64,000 nucleotides of DNA from positions 331,447,302 through 331,511,301 of the forward strand of contig NC_081413.1 in the NCBI RefSeq assembly GCF_030272615.1, given 5' to 3'. Position numbers and translations under genes: made by a program. Below the pieces are notes generated by a model. That model worked only from the letters and a program-made list of their open reading frames with translations. It ran no database searches and was not told the DNA's origin. This document shows, piece after piece, positions 10,914 through 20,060 of this stretch. Source of the DNA: Cryptomeria japonica (taxonomy: Eukaryota; Streptophyta; Pinopsida; Cupressales; Cupressaceae). Numbering within the stretch: position 1 is the first letter of the stretch; each line of letters opens with the position of its first letter.

Positions 10914-12064
10914 ATGATTCTCATCAAGGAAACAAAAGAATACAATGTGGGGACTCCTGAAACTCCTCACCACATACATCTGGCATCTCTTTTGACTTCG
11001 GAGGAACAACCCAAGTTTGTTGAATTCTTCCAGAAATGCCAGATTAACTTTGCATGGTCATATGCAGACATGTTTGGTCTTGATCTGGATTTAGTCATGC
11101 ATCACCTCACCGTCGCCGCAAGAGCCAAGCCTGTCAAGCAGAAACTTCGCAAGATGTATCCTCAGATTGCAGTACTAGTCAAAGCAGAACTTAAGAAACT
11201 CCTAGATGTTGGTTTTATTAGACCAATTGATTATGCAGATTGGATATCCAATATTGTACATGTCGGCAAACCAAATGGGGGCATCCATATTTGTATTGAC
11301 TTCAGAGATCTGAACAAGGCATGTCCTAAAGATGACTTTCCCCTACCAAACATCGACATAATAGTGGACCTAATAGCAAGACATGCCATGCTTTCACTCA
11401 TGAATGGCTTCTCAGGGTACAATCAGATAAAGATCACACCAGAGGATCAACATAATATAACCTTCACATGTCCATGGAGCACATACTACTGGAATGTAGT
11501 GCCTTTTGGTCTCAAGAATGTAGGAGTGACCTATCAAAGGGCAATGACCACTATCTTCCATGATATGATGCATACCATAATGGAAGATTATGTTGATGAC
11601 TTACTATCAAAATCACTCACAAGAGAAGGTCATCTGGACATATTAGAGAAAATGTTTGATAGACTAGAACAATATCATGGTCGACTCAACCCAAAGAAAT
11701 GTGTCTTTGGAGTAACCTCAAGGAAACTTCTAGGATATATTGTCTCAAGTAAAGGTATTGAGGTTGATCCTATAAAGGTCAAAGCAATCATGGACATGCC
11801 ACCATCAAAGAACATCAGTCGGCTAAGGACATTACAAGGATGGCTACAATCCATCTAAAGATTCATTGCACAACTGGCAGATAAGTGTCACCCATTTACA
11901 CACCTGTTATACAAGAACATCCGCTTTCAATGGGATGCCAAATGCCAGCAAGAATTCCAAATGCTTAAAAACTATCTCATAAATACACCATTGTTGATCC
12001 CACCAGATCCGAGCAAACCTCATAAAGTCTTAAAGCATTTAATTCTTTATCTTCCTATTTCTCA
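10914..12064 (+). pseudogene. pol: Reverse transcriptase and start of RNase H, element A
   Basis: The least damaged part of A. RT blocks in order: FAWSYADMFGLD, KQKLRKMYPQ, GFIRPIDYADWISN, IDFRDLNKACPKDDFPLPNID, GYNQIKI, and the catalytic YVDD at 11589-11600, followed by LNPKKC and LGYIVSSKGIEVDP. One stop at 11856 (LQSI-stop-RF) precedes the first RNase H domain, which starts RFIAQLADKCHPF and ends around 12016-12064, where LTR sequence begins. The rest of RNase H, the second RNase H and integrase are absent. Confidence 0.85.
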
Positions 12065-13227
12065 TGTTAATAATTTAAGATTTATTTAAATAAAATCCAA
12101 AATTCACATTCACATTTAAATAAATAAATATTTATTTAAATATATATCCAAATACAAATTATACCATTTAATTGAAATAAATGATTTTATTTCAATTGAA
12201 AATCCCAAACTTCCTCCCACTTGCATTCTCCTACAAAATCCACTTGTATGCCTAAATCCATTCTAGATTCTTCTAACTCCTTCTAATTAGCCTAATCCTA
12301 TCCTAATCATTGTCACATTCCTAAATAAAAAGAAGTCACTTCTCAAAAACCTCCAAAGTCTTCAATAACCATTAAAGGTTTTAAGTCTTCAAATGGTTAA
12401 CCTCTAAAGTCTTCCAAACCATTAAAGGCTCTTACATAACCATTTATGGTTAACTCACCTTTTACCTTTGGTTAGAGACTTTCCTCTAACTTAACCATCC
12501 TTTTGACTCATGGGTCTCTTCAAAGCATTTATTTCTTTGACTAAGGTAACCATTTGACCCTTGCACATTCATTTATCCCTTGGATAAAAAGAATATCCAT
12601 TAACCTAACCCTAACCCAACCCCCCCAGGGTAACCATAATGTCCCCTCAAGCATTTAATGCTCCTTATCTCTCCTCTCAAGCCTCCTCATGGTGACACTG
12701 GTCAACATGGGATTGGGTTGAAAGTCTCACATGGATTGAATATCTTTCAATCCTAACCCTTGTTAAGATTGCTCAATCTTAACCCTTCATTTCCCCATTT
12801 CTTCTATAAATAGAACCCTTCTCCTCAAGCAAAAAAGGAAGCATTAGAGTATTGTTGTTATACTGGTATTAGCATAGAGATTTTTCATAGCATCACTATC
12901 TACACTTGCATAGCATTTGTTTATCATATTCAACCATCTTGAATCTCCATATGGCATCCATGGCTAGTGCTAAAAGTTGAGAGCTACACTCATGTGGAAC
13001 TTGGAGAGGAGAGGAACAAGGGAGGAGCAACTATGAGCATCTTGATTAGCATTTGGAGGAGTATAGTTTATCTATTCTATGTTTGTATGCTTTTTATTTC
13101 ATGCTTAATATCTCTCTTGATATGCCTGTTTAGGATAATCTTTTGTTGCTAACACTAACATTTGTTTCTTGTGCTCTTGTGTGTGTTGCCATCAAACAGA
13201 TTTTCTAATACTTTTTGCAGAGCATCA
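12065..13227 (+). repeat. Right LTR of element A
   Basis: Ends AGCATCA at 13227 like the left LTR. The start is uncertain; TGTTAATAAT at 12065 is the best TG candidate. It is joined straight to RNase H coding sequence without a polypurine tract, so the 3' part of the element was deleted. No 5-bp duplication is found between 12060-12064 (TCTCA) and 13228-13232 (GTTGC), which argues against a simple solo LTR inserted into pol. Confidence 0.65.
12805..12812 (+). promoter_or_regulatory. TATA box in right LTR of A
   Basis: TATAAATA, same position as in the left LTR. Confidence 0.5.
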
Positions 13228-14144
13228 GTTGCTATCCAAGTATGATTACACATAAAATTTACCACCATGAATGCCAATGAGCCCCTAAGAGGTAAGCTAC
13301 CAATGTCACATAATAATGACCAACATTATAGGTCATAAATGTTATTTAAAATGGTGAGGTTAAAGGTGCCACTCATTGTCACTTGTCATTTAAATGATAC
13401 TAGAATCAATGAATTGTTGAATTTGTCTCCAAATATTGACATTCATTAGCAGAATGGCCATACACTTGATGATACATACAAACAAATGAATTTTAAAGAT
13501 CTTGTCTATGTTTTCTCCTTTGTTTGGGCCACATGAGGGTAATCATATTAACTTTCAGGTCAAGCAAAATACTCTCTTATTGTGATGAAAAATTGGGAGA
13601 AGAAGACATAGGTGCATTAGAAAACGGGGATGTCAACAAAGGAGGAAGTTGGAAACCTAAACCCTTTGTAATAATGTCATGTAGATTTCTCATGAGTCTC
13701 AAAACTTTGTTGTACACATCCTAAACCATGTATATTGCATCCATGTTTAGAATCAAGTATAGGTGTTGAAATGTCATGAAGAGAGTTTTCATTCTTAAGT
13801 TCAAAATCTAGAGAGCCCCAATCATCATAAATACATGTGTTATAAGAAGCTTGGACAAATGAAACACAAGGCTCCTTTGGGGCTTCATACTTGGATTGGG
13901 GGACCTTATATTCTCCATTAAAGAAAGAAGAAAAGTCTAATGGACCATAAATTTTCTTTAACAAAGCATCATTGATGGGAGACTATATTGTATAAGGAAT
14001 CATAGTGTGAGAAGAAGATATGCATCCTACTTCATCTTGAACATTGTTATAATGATTAGGATTAGCCTTGATTGTGTGGAGTTCATTGTTATGTATGACT
14101 TTAATTATGCAATGAAGGGTAAAAATGACTACTTTCATAGCATG
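13228..14144 (-). pseudogene. Element E, part after the protease (minus strand)
   Basis: On the minus strand this continues the protease of E from 61065, across the insertion of D. At the join the reading frame runs directly from GRPWIHA into MKVV, the usual continuation of this motif. The frame stays open to about 13677 with one stop (near 13985) and reads IYGPLDFSSFFNGEYKVPQ and similar linker-like sequence. It has a KGLGFQ block near 13655 that may be a G-patch remnant. From 13228 to about 13500 I see no coding. A's LTR bounds it on the left. Confidence in E's identity comes from the join rather than from this segment alone. Confidence 0.65.
14140..14144. repeat. Left target duplication of D (GCATG)
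   Basis: GCATG directly before D's 5' LTR, repeated at 61060-61064 directly after its 3' LTR. Removing one copy and D restores the protease reading frame of element E. Confidence 0.85.
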
Positions 14145-14563
14145 TGATGAACCTATAAATTGAACATATCATTCCATGATTTAAGACACTTTACCTCATG
14201 TTTATAGTTCCATTCCAAGTCATTTCCAAATATTACCTTGGTTTCATGATGAATTAACTATGATTAATGATATTTAATTAACATTTGTATGTCTAACTAG
14301 TTAATGCTAAATAATGCTAATATATTATGATTAATGGTTATTATTAAATATTAAGTATTTTGAAATGATTAAAATGTTGTTTGTGAGTGGTTTTAGTCAT
14401 CATGCAGCTAGAAAGGAGAAGAAACGCATTGGTAATTGACATATGTAGTTGTTGACTGGAAGTGCAAAAAAAGCCAAAAAAATAGTTTCAGTAAAATGTG
14501 CATATCTCCCTTGTTTCTTAACAAAATTCAAATATTAAAATTGATTTGGAAAGCTTAAAAGGA

Positions 14564-14570
14564 TATATAA
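14564..14570 (+). promoter_or_regulatory. TATA box in D 5' LTR
   Basis: TATATAA followed by ACACCCTTTA, conserved at 59981 in the other LTR. Confidence 0.55.
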
Positions 14571-15546
14571 ACACCCTTTAACCCGTTTGAGCTGATTCAT
14601 AATAGTTAATGAACAACACTCACCAAAAACTGACAGAGACAAGCTAGCAGATTTTCAAGCAACTGTTAAGGAGTGAGTTCTAATTCAATGTTGGACTCTT
14701 TCACCTCTTGCTTATTTTGTAGATTTGAAAGTTATTGAAGAAAAGGAATAATGGAGAAACTTGTGGAGATAATAAATCATGACTTAGTAATCATTAAGAC
14801 ATGTTTTTACATGTTTTCGGCTATTATAGTTTAGGATATTTGAAAGAGTTTGATTTGGATTGTGACACCATCAACTCATTTAGTTTGGTCTTTATTATTA
14901 TTTATGAAAAGAATAAGTCATCTCATCATTGTCATGGGAGAATGACATGTGTTATAATTTGATTATATTCCTTAATTAATCCAACTCCAAGATTCTATCT
15001 ACAAATATGAGATCTTGTTGAGTTCTACAATAGATTGTATCTAGTTAGTGTTGAGTCTTGTTCTGATTAATATGAAAAATAGGTTTTAAGGATCCGAAAC
15101 CTTTAACATAGGAGCATAAGATAGTTCATCAAAAAGTTAATGGTGTCTATGTTCAATCAAAAAGTTTTATATATGTCCATGTAATATTTGATTTACAATA
15201 AGAAGATGATTTTATCAATGAATCTTGTAGATTGAATGTTGAATGCTAATGATTAATATTGAATCCACTTAAGCAAGGGCCACTTGAGGAACTGTGAATT
15301 CGTAATAATTTAGATTAATATTTTATATTGTTGTTCATTATGCTTTACTTTTTTTTGTGAATTGTTTGTGATGGGTTTTGTTTTAGCATATTTAATTTCA
15401 TTAGCTTTAGAGTATTCTTTTTGTAGCCACTACTATTGCAAATAACCAGTCACCCATAGCCATTGTTGTCTAGTTAGATTTATTTCTAGTATTATTATGT
15501 TTTCAATTTAGTTTATTGTTTTGAGTTTATTTGCTATAATACAATT

Positions 15547-15551
15547 GATAG
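15547..15551. repeat. Left target duplication of B (GATAG)
   Basis: GATAG before B's 5' LTR and again at 52033-52037 after its 3' LTR. The flanks beyond rejoin to match the uninterrupted copy of D's LTR near 60870. Confidence 0.9.
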
Positions 15552-15613
15552 TTTAGACACCTAAAAATGTCTCATTGATCATGTACTAATTATTCCTCTA
15601 ATTGATTAAATAA

Positions 15614-15967
15614 TCTTTATTATTTAATTAAGTCAATTAAACTTATTCTTCTAATTTCATATTTCCTCATCATCTTTCTAATTATTTCTATTTCTATTTT
15701 TGTCATCATTTAATCATTTTAATCATTTTCTAAATATTAATTAAATATTAATTATTTAATTAATTATGATTAATTCCCCAATTTAAATCATCTTTATTAT
15801 TTAATTAAGTCAATTAAACTTATTCTTCTAATTTCATATTTCCTCATCATCTTTCTAATTATTTCTATTTCTATTTTTGTCATCATTTAATCATTTTAAT
15901 CATTTTCTAAATATTAATTAAATATTAATTATTTAATTAATTATGATTAATTCCCCAATTTAAATCA
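15614..15967 (+). repeat. 177-bp tandem duplication in B 5' LTR only
   Basis: Two units, 15614-15790 and 15791-15967, appear identical by eye; the 3' LTR has one unit. The duplication therefore arose after integration of B. Confidence 0.85.
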
Positions 15968-16696
15968 TCTTTATTATTTAAATAAATTAATTCTCAATTT
16001 CTATCTCTAATCATCTAATCATTCAACCCTCTTCTAAATATTAATTAAATATTTATTATTTACTTAATTGTGATTTAAATCCTTTAAATTAAATAATCTT
16101 TAATATTTAATTAAATTCCATTTCTAAATAATTAAATAGTTTCTTTAAATTATTTAATTAGCTAATTAATTCTTCTAATTCCAAATCCCCAAATTCTAAT
16201 TTCATTTAATTTCATATTCTTCTAATTTCTTCCAAATTCAAATACATGTGCATGATTTCAAAAAAACAAATTGAAAATCAAAGTCAAGTTCTAAATATAT
16301 TCAAATGCTAAATTGAATTAATAAATTTAATTATTTGAATAATATCTCATGCAAGGATTAAATTAATAATTTAAATCTAAATGCAAGCACATGCTAAATT
16401 AATTAATTAAATCAATTTATTAATTAAATCATTTATCTCTCCAACTTCTATTTCCATCCTTTAGTTAGCTTTTTCTAAATTTAGCTCTCTGTGTCATCCT
16501 CTTTATTTCCTCCAATCATTCTTTTTCTTCCTTCAGTTAACTCTTTCATCAATTAGTTGACTCCTTTAATCTATTCAATCTATTGAGTTTCACTCCTACA
16601 ATCAACAGTTCAACTATCAACTTGCATTTGATCTCACTTGAGTTTACACCTCTTGATCATTCTGTTCCACCTTTCAATCAATCTTCTCCAATTTTC

Positions 16697-16703
16697 TATA
16701 AAA
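16697..16703 (+). promoter_or_regulatory. TATA box in B 5' LTR
   Basis: TATAAAA, conserved at 51726-51732 in the 3' LTR. Likely start of sense transcription about 30 nt downstream. Confidence 0.55.
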
Positions 16704-17003
16704 TGAGCATCCATTCTCCATTTTCAACAATCACGAACCTTGAATCTTTGTGCCACTTGCAGGTTACCAGCGCAATATCTGAGAGCCATCATACCACGAA
16801 GAGAAGAAGAGCAATGGAAGCAATATGCACATCTTGGGAATAGGGAGTTTTATTTGAATTGATTTCATTCTTAATTCCTGTTTTGCTTGATGATTGCATT
16901 ATTTCATTGTCTAGTTTGTTAGGTTTGTTAATTAGACAGGGATTCGTGATTTCCTTGGTGTTTCTAATTGATAGCTTTAAGATGAATTCTAGCACACTTT
17001 AAA

Positions 17004-17025
17004 TTTTTGTGAACCCGACATGAAC
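17004..17025 (+). other. Primer-binding site of element B
   Basis: TTTTTGTGAACCCGACATGA directly after the LTR; related to A's TTTGGTGAACTCGACGTG. tRNA not assigned. Confidence 0.55.
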
Positions 17026-17130
17026 TAACAGCAATTTAACCTTTTTTCTGTGTTCTGTTTGATTTTTGCAGATTGTGTGGATTTTTTATTTTTTTTGCAG
17101 GTTGCATGAATTTCGAGAAAGGATTTTCCG

Positions 17131-17273
17131 TCACGTAATCGAGCTTACTTCATCATGCAATCACATAGACAGAATCACACATTCGACCCTTCGGGGTCAC
17201 GCATTCGTCCAGACAGGGTCACGCAATCGCCCTGTCTTGATCACGCAATCGCCCTTTCTGGGTCACGCATCCG
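17131..17273 (+). repeat. Phased motif array 1 in B leader: 7 copies, exact 22-nt period
   Basis: TCACGCAATCG-type motifs begin at 17131, 17153, 17175, 17197, 17219, 17241 and 17263. Every interval is 22 nt. Motifs vary (TCACGTAATCG, TCACACATTCG, TCACGCATTCG) and the 11-nt spacers differ, so phase is kept while spacer sequence is not. An acceptor-like TTTTATTTCAG ends at 17376, about 100 nt downstream. Confidence 0.9.
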
Positions 17274-17396
17274 CAGGGTTAATATTTGTTTTATTATTTT
17301 TCTATCTGTTATTAATTCTGTATAATTCTGTCTTAGATTTGGTTAATCAGGAATCAAAATTACTCTTTTATTTCAGGATTTGATTAACAAAAGTTT

Positions 17397-17633
17397 ATGG
17401 CAAGAAAAGTTCAGTTCAAAATTTTAGGTGCAAGAAGGATGAAGCAACAAAGGAGGGAAGCTAAACGATATCAAAAATTTCTCCAAGCAAAAAAATTGAT
17501 ACAGGATTTGGAAGAACAACTGGCCTTAGATAGATATAATAGCCTAGTTCTTCCTTATATAGTTAAATATGATCTAATCAATATTGAATGGATGATGAGG
17601 GATTTGGCTAGGGCCTCACAATTGGTTTCGTAG
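17397..17633 (+). CDS. Leader ORF 1 of element B
   Basis: ATG frame of 78 codons placed between two phased arrays. The product is basic and predicted helical (RRMKQQRREAKRYQKFLQ, then a leucine-spaced segment LIQDLEEQLALDRYN). It begins 20 nt after an acceptor-like TTTATTTCAG, so it could start an internal exon. No family is recognised. It is intact, unlike gag-pol, but is also short enough to survive by chance. Confidence 0.4.
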   Translation: MARKVQFKILGARRMKQQRREAKRYQKFLQAKKLIQDLEEQLALDRYNSLVLPYIVKYDLINIEWMMRDLARASQLVS

Positions 17634-17697
17634 GTTCCTGATCAGGTTTAGTTTTCTTGTTTTTCTTTTTCTAATTTTTGTTGTTGTCTGTATTTTG

Positions 17698-17840
17698 TCA
17701 CGCAATCGACCTGTTACTGGTATGCAATCGAGAAGATAAAGTAACGCATTCACTCTGTTAGATTTACGCATTCGATCTATCAGATTCACGTATTCACTCA
17801 GTAAGTATCACGCAATCGCTCAGGTAGTATTACGTAATCG
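17698..17840 (+). repeat. Phased motif array 2 in B leader: 7 copies, exact 22-nt period
   Basis: Motif starts at 17698, 17720, 17742, 17764, 17786, 17808 and 17830, again all 22 nt apart. Members include TCACGCAATCG, TTACGCATTCG, TCACGTATTCA and TTACGTAATCG. An acceptor-like CTATTTGCAG ends at 17905, about 65 nt downstream. The distance from array 1 (435 nt) is not a multiple of 22, so the two arrays are separately phased. Confidence 0.9.
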
Positions 17841-17964
17841 CCTCTGTCAAGTTTTCAGTTTCTATTTTCTGTTGGTTTATTTTACTACTAATCTTCTATT
17901 TGCAGCCCGTGGCAGATTCACAGAGAGGATTAGATTAGTAATTTTGCAAGCACATCTCACAATA

Positions 17965-18230
17965 GTTAAAATTGACATGCATGGATAAATCTCACACTTC
18001 AATTTTTAGTGCTTAAAATCAACAATAGTTAAAATTGACATGCATGGATAATCTCACACTTTGTTGTTGGTGCTTAAAATGAACATGAGTTAAAATTGAC
18101 ATGCGTGTATCTCACACTTGGTTTTTGGTGCTTAAAAATCAAACAAATGGTTAAAATTGACATGTATGCCTTCATTCTTGGATTTGGTGTTTAAAATTGA
18201 CATGCACATGCGGATCTAACACCTAGATTT
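17965..18230 (+). repeat. About 61-bp repeat in B leader, 4-5 copies
   Basis: Units start with GTTAAAATTGACATG at 17965, 18028, 18089 and 18150, with a partial copy at 18189. Each contains CTCACACTT and GGTGCTTAAAA. The copies are diverged and intervals are 61-63 nt. Confidence 0.75.
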
Positions 18231-18289
18231 GGGCTATAAAAAGAACGTGAGTCGGGCTGCATTGGATTAAATCATTTTTCATTTTCTTA

Positions 18290-19060
18290 AAGGGAAAAGA
18301 ACTTTTCATTGTGTCTGGGGTGGACCTACTGTTGCACTAACTGACTTTCTACCCACCATCGGGCCTAAGGGAGAAAGAAGGAAGGTGACAACGACATCCA
18401 AATTTTCTTTTTGTTCTACGTAGTGAGGGGTATCTTTGACTGGGGATTTCATCACCCCACAGAGGTACTTCAAATTGGGATGCGTTGGGGATATCATCTC
18501 TCCTAGCGTACTCTCGAGCGGGTTTTTCGAGCCGCTATATAAATATACTGGTCAAGCGGCTAGAGTGTTGAGTGAATTCAACGTATGTGGGGGCCTTCCC
18601 TGCACCAATAAGCTCAATTAAAGTCTTAAGTGGCTTGCTTTGAGAATCCGTCGTTGGATCGGGACCCCTCGAAACTTAATACTAAGAACCAAATTAGTTG
18701 CCAAAAATCCTACATTCAGTGGTTCCGGGAGTGCGGATCGTACCCCATAGATACCCTTCATGTACCTTACACTATGATACAGGAATCCCTCGGCTAAAAG
18801 ATCTTCAGATCTTTAGGGTAAGAGAGACTGGCATGCCCAAGAAGTGTGTGCCATGGAGTGGAGCCAGTTCTGCCAGACTCTCTATCTATTCATTTTGTTT
18901 CGGTATTTTATTGTAAGGGCCTCACTGAATGGTGTCCAATATCCAGCCTAAGACTTTTTTTCGTGCTTTTTTATGTATCATTTTGATAGACTAGTATTGA
19001 GTCAGTCCCTTGGGCTATTTCAGGCCCTATCCTACGTATCTCTGAATTTTTTGAGATTGT
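18290..19060 (+). other. B leader block with counterparts in other families
   Basis: No long ORF. It holds segments that match the block order in the leaders of A (5250-5580) and C (24420-24820), including a GCCTaAGG-rich start, a GAGCGGGTTTTTCGAGCCGCT inverted repeat at 18517, and CTTTGAGAATCCgT (compare GTTGAGAATCCAT in C at 24828). Likely structured untranslated RNA; packaging or translation control are possibilities only. Confidence 0.4.
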
Positions 19061-19213
19061 ATGAAAAATGAGTCAGTCAGCTATACATACCTACCAACCA
19101 TTGTTCTCAGATTTGGAAAACTGCAAAACATTGACTTACTCATGAAATTACCAAAAACAAAGTCCATTTTGAAATTGATTCTCAAAACGTCCTTACATAC
19201 TTGTGATCTTAGG

Positions 19214-19520
19214 CATAGTCCCATTTTACGTCCTCATTATCGTCCTAAGTCTTTTGCATAGTCCCATTTTACGTCCTCATTATCATCCCAAGTCTTTTGC
19301 ATAGCCCCATTTTATGTCATCATTATCATCCTAAGTCTTTTGCATAGTCCCATTTTACGTCCTCATTATCGTCCTAAGTCTTTTTCATAGTCCCATTTTA
19401 CGTCCTCATTATCGTCCTAAGTCTTTTTGCATAGTCCCATGTTATGTCCTCATTATCGTCCTAAGTCTTTTGCATAAGTCCCATCTTTACGTCCTCATTA
19501 TCGCCCTAAGTTTTTTGCAT
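19214..19520 (+). repeat. 43-bp tandem repeat in B leader, 7 copies
   Basis: Units begin CATAGTCCCATTTTACGTCC at 19214, 19257, 19300, 19343, 19386, 19430 and 19473; intervals are 43 or 44 nt. Each unit also holds ATCGTCCTAAGTC. Element C has a 39-bp tandem repeat in the same relative place. Confidence 0.9.
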
Positions 19521-19602
19521 TATTATCCTCATATACGTTTGCACCTAGACCTCATATACATCTAAGTCCATTATCATTTATAAGTCCATAGCATGTGCCT
19601 TC

Positions 19603-19884
19603 ATGGGTCTCCCAGGTGATGGCTTGCTCCCCTTCGAGCAACCTAATCTAGTTCCAAACGGCGGTCAACGAGAAATCATTGATGGTCTAGCTAACTTAGC
19701 TTGGGATTTAAGAAGAAGCGCACCCCAGTATATGGGAGTTATATATGAGATAGATATTGAGTCTAGGATTGCCCGTAAGATTGATAGAGAGATTGAGGCC
19801 GAACAACTTCGTCAACAAATGGAAAGACTTGCATTAGAGAAATCTAGAAAGGCTAAAAAGGTCTCACATCAAAATCCTCAATAG
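19603..19884 (+). CDS. Leader ORF 2 of element B
   Basis: ATG frame of 93 codons ending about 175 nt before the gag ATG and in a different frame. The product has an N-terminal proline/glycine part and a charged helical C-terminal half (IDREIEAEQLRQQMERLALE). Such a helix could form a coiled coil. No family recognised; probably one of the extra upstream ORFs seen in Tat-type elements. Confidence 0.4.
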   Translation: MGLPGDGLLPFEQPNLVPNGGQREIIDGLANLAWDLRRSAPQYMGVIYEIDIESRIARKIDREIEAEQLRQQMERLALEKSRKAKKVSHQNPQ

Positions 19885-20060
19885 AGAGTCTAGTATAGTA
19901 ATGCATACCTCATATTTACATCTACTATCTAGTGTTAGTTCATCGTCTTGCATAAAACCATCCTCATATAGGACATTTTTAGATGCCCGTCACAAGGTCC
20001 CAGAAAGCAAAAGGAATAATGGACCCGAACAACACATAGTCTATAAACCCTACTTGGAAC

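Larger units (their letters stand above)
1670..13227 (+). mobile_element. Element A: Tat-lineage Ty3/gypsy retrotransposon, truncated
   Basis: Two LTRs of one family (1670-2775 and about 12065-13227) flank a leader and a gag-pol that ends inside RNase H. The second RNase H, integrase and 3' region are missing, and pol abuts the right LTR directly, so a deletion has joined them. The 5' LTR is cut by element F and is followed by a Ty1/copia LTR (G). From 6834 to 12016 all coding pieces lie in one reading frame, broken only by stop codons. The right flank (from 13228) is element E; no target duplication can be checked because A's left end is outside the window. Confidence 0.7.
14145..15551 (+). 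repeat. D 5' LTR, left part
   Basis: Begins TGATGAACCTATAAATTG and aligns with the 3' LTR at 59563 through most of its length, with many substitutions and small indels. The LTR is interrupted at 15551/15552 by element B and resumes at 52038. Confidence 0.85.
15552..17003 (+). repeat. 5' LTR of element B
   Basis: Starts TTTAGACACC (the 3' copy starts TGTAGACACC) and ends CTTTAAA (3' copy CTTTACA). At 1452 bp it is longer than the 3' LTR (1268 bp), mostly because of the internal 177-bp duplication. An 86-codon frame shared by both copies (16583-16843, 51612-51872) is LTR sequence, not counted as a gene. Confidence 0.9.

Noticed and set aside
16583-16843. 86-codon frame shared by both B LTRs (also 51612-51872), and 80-codon frame shared by both C LTRs
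   Set aside because: Again explained by LTR identity; no domain.
17131-17840. Regularly spaced motif arrays resembling a CRISPR layout
   Set aside because: The period is 22 nt with an 11-nt motif and 11-nt spacers, far shorter than CRISPR units, inside a plant retrotransposon leader with no cas genes.
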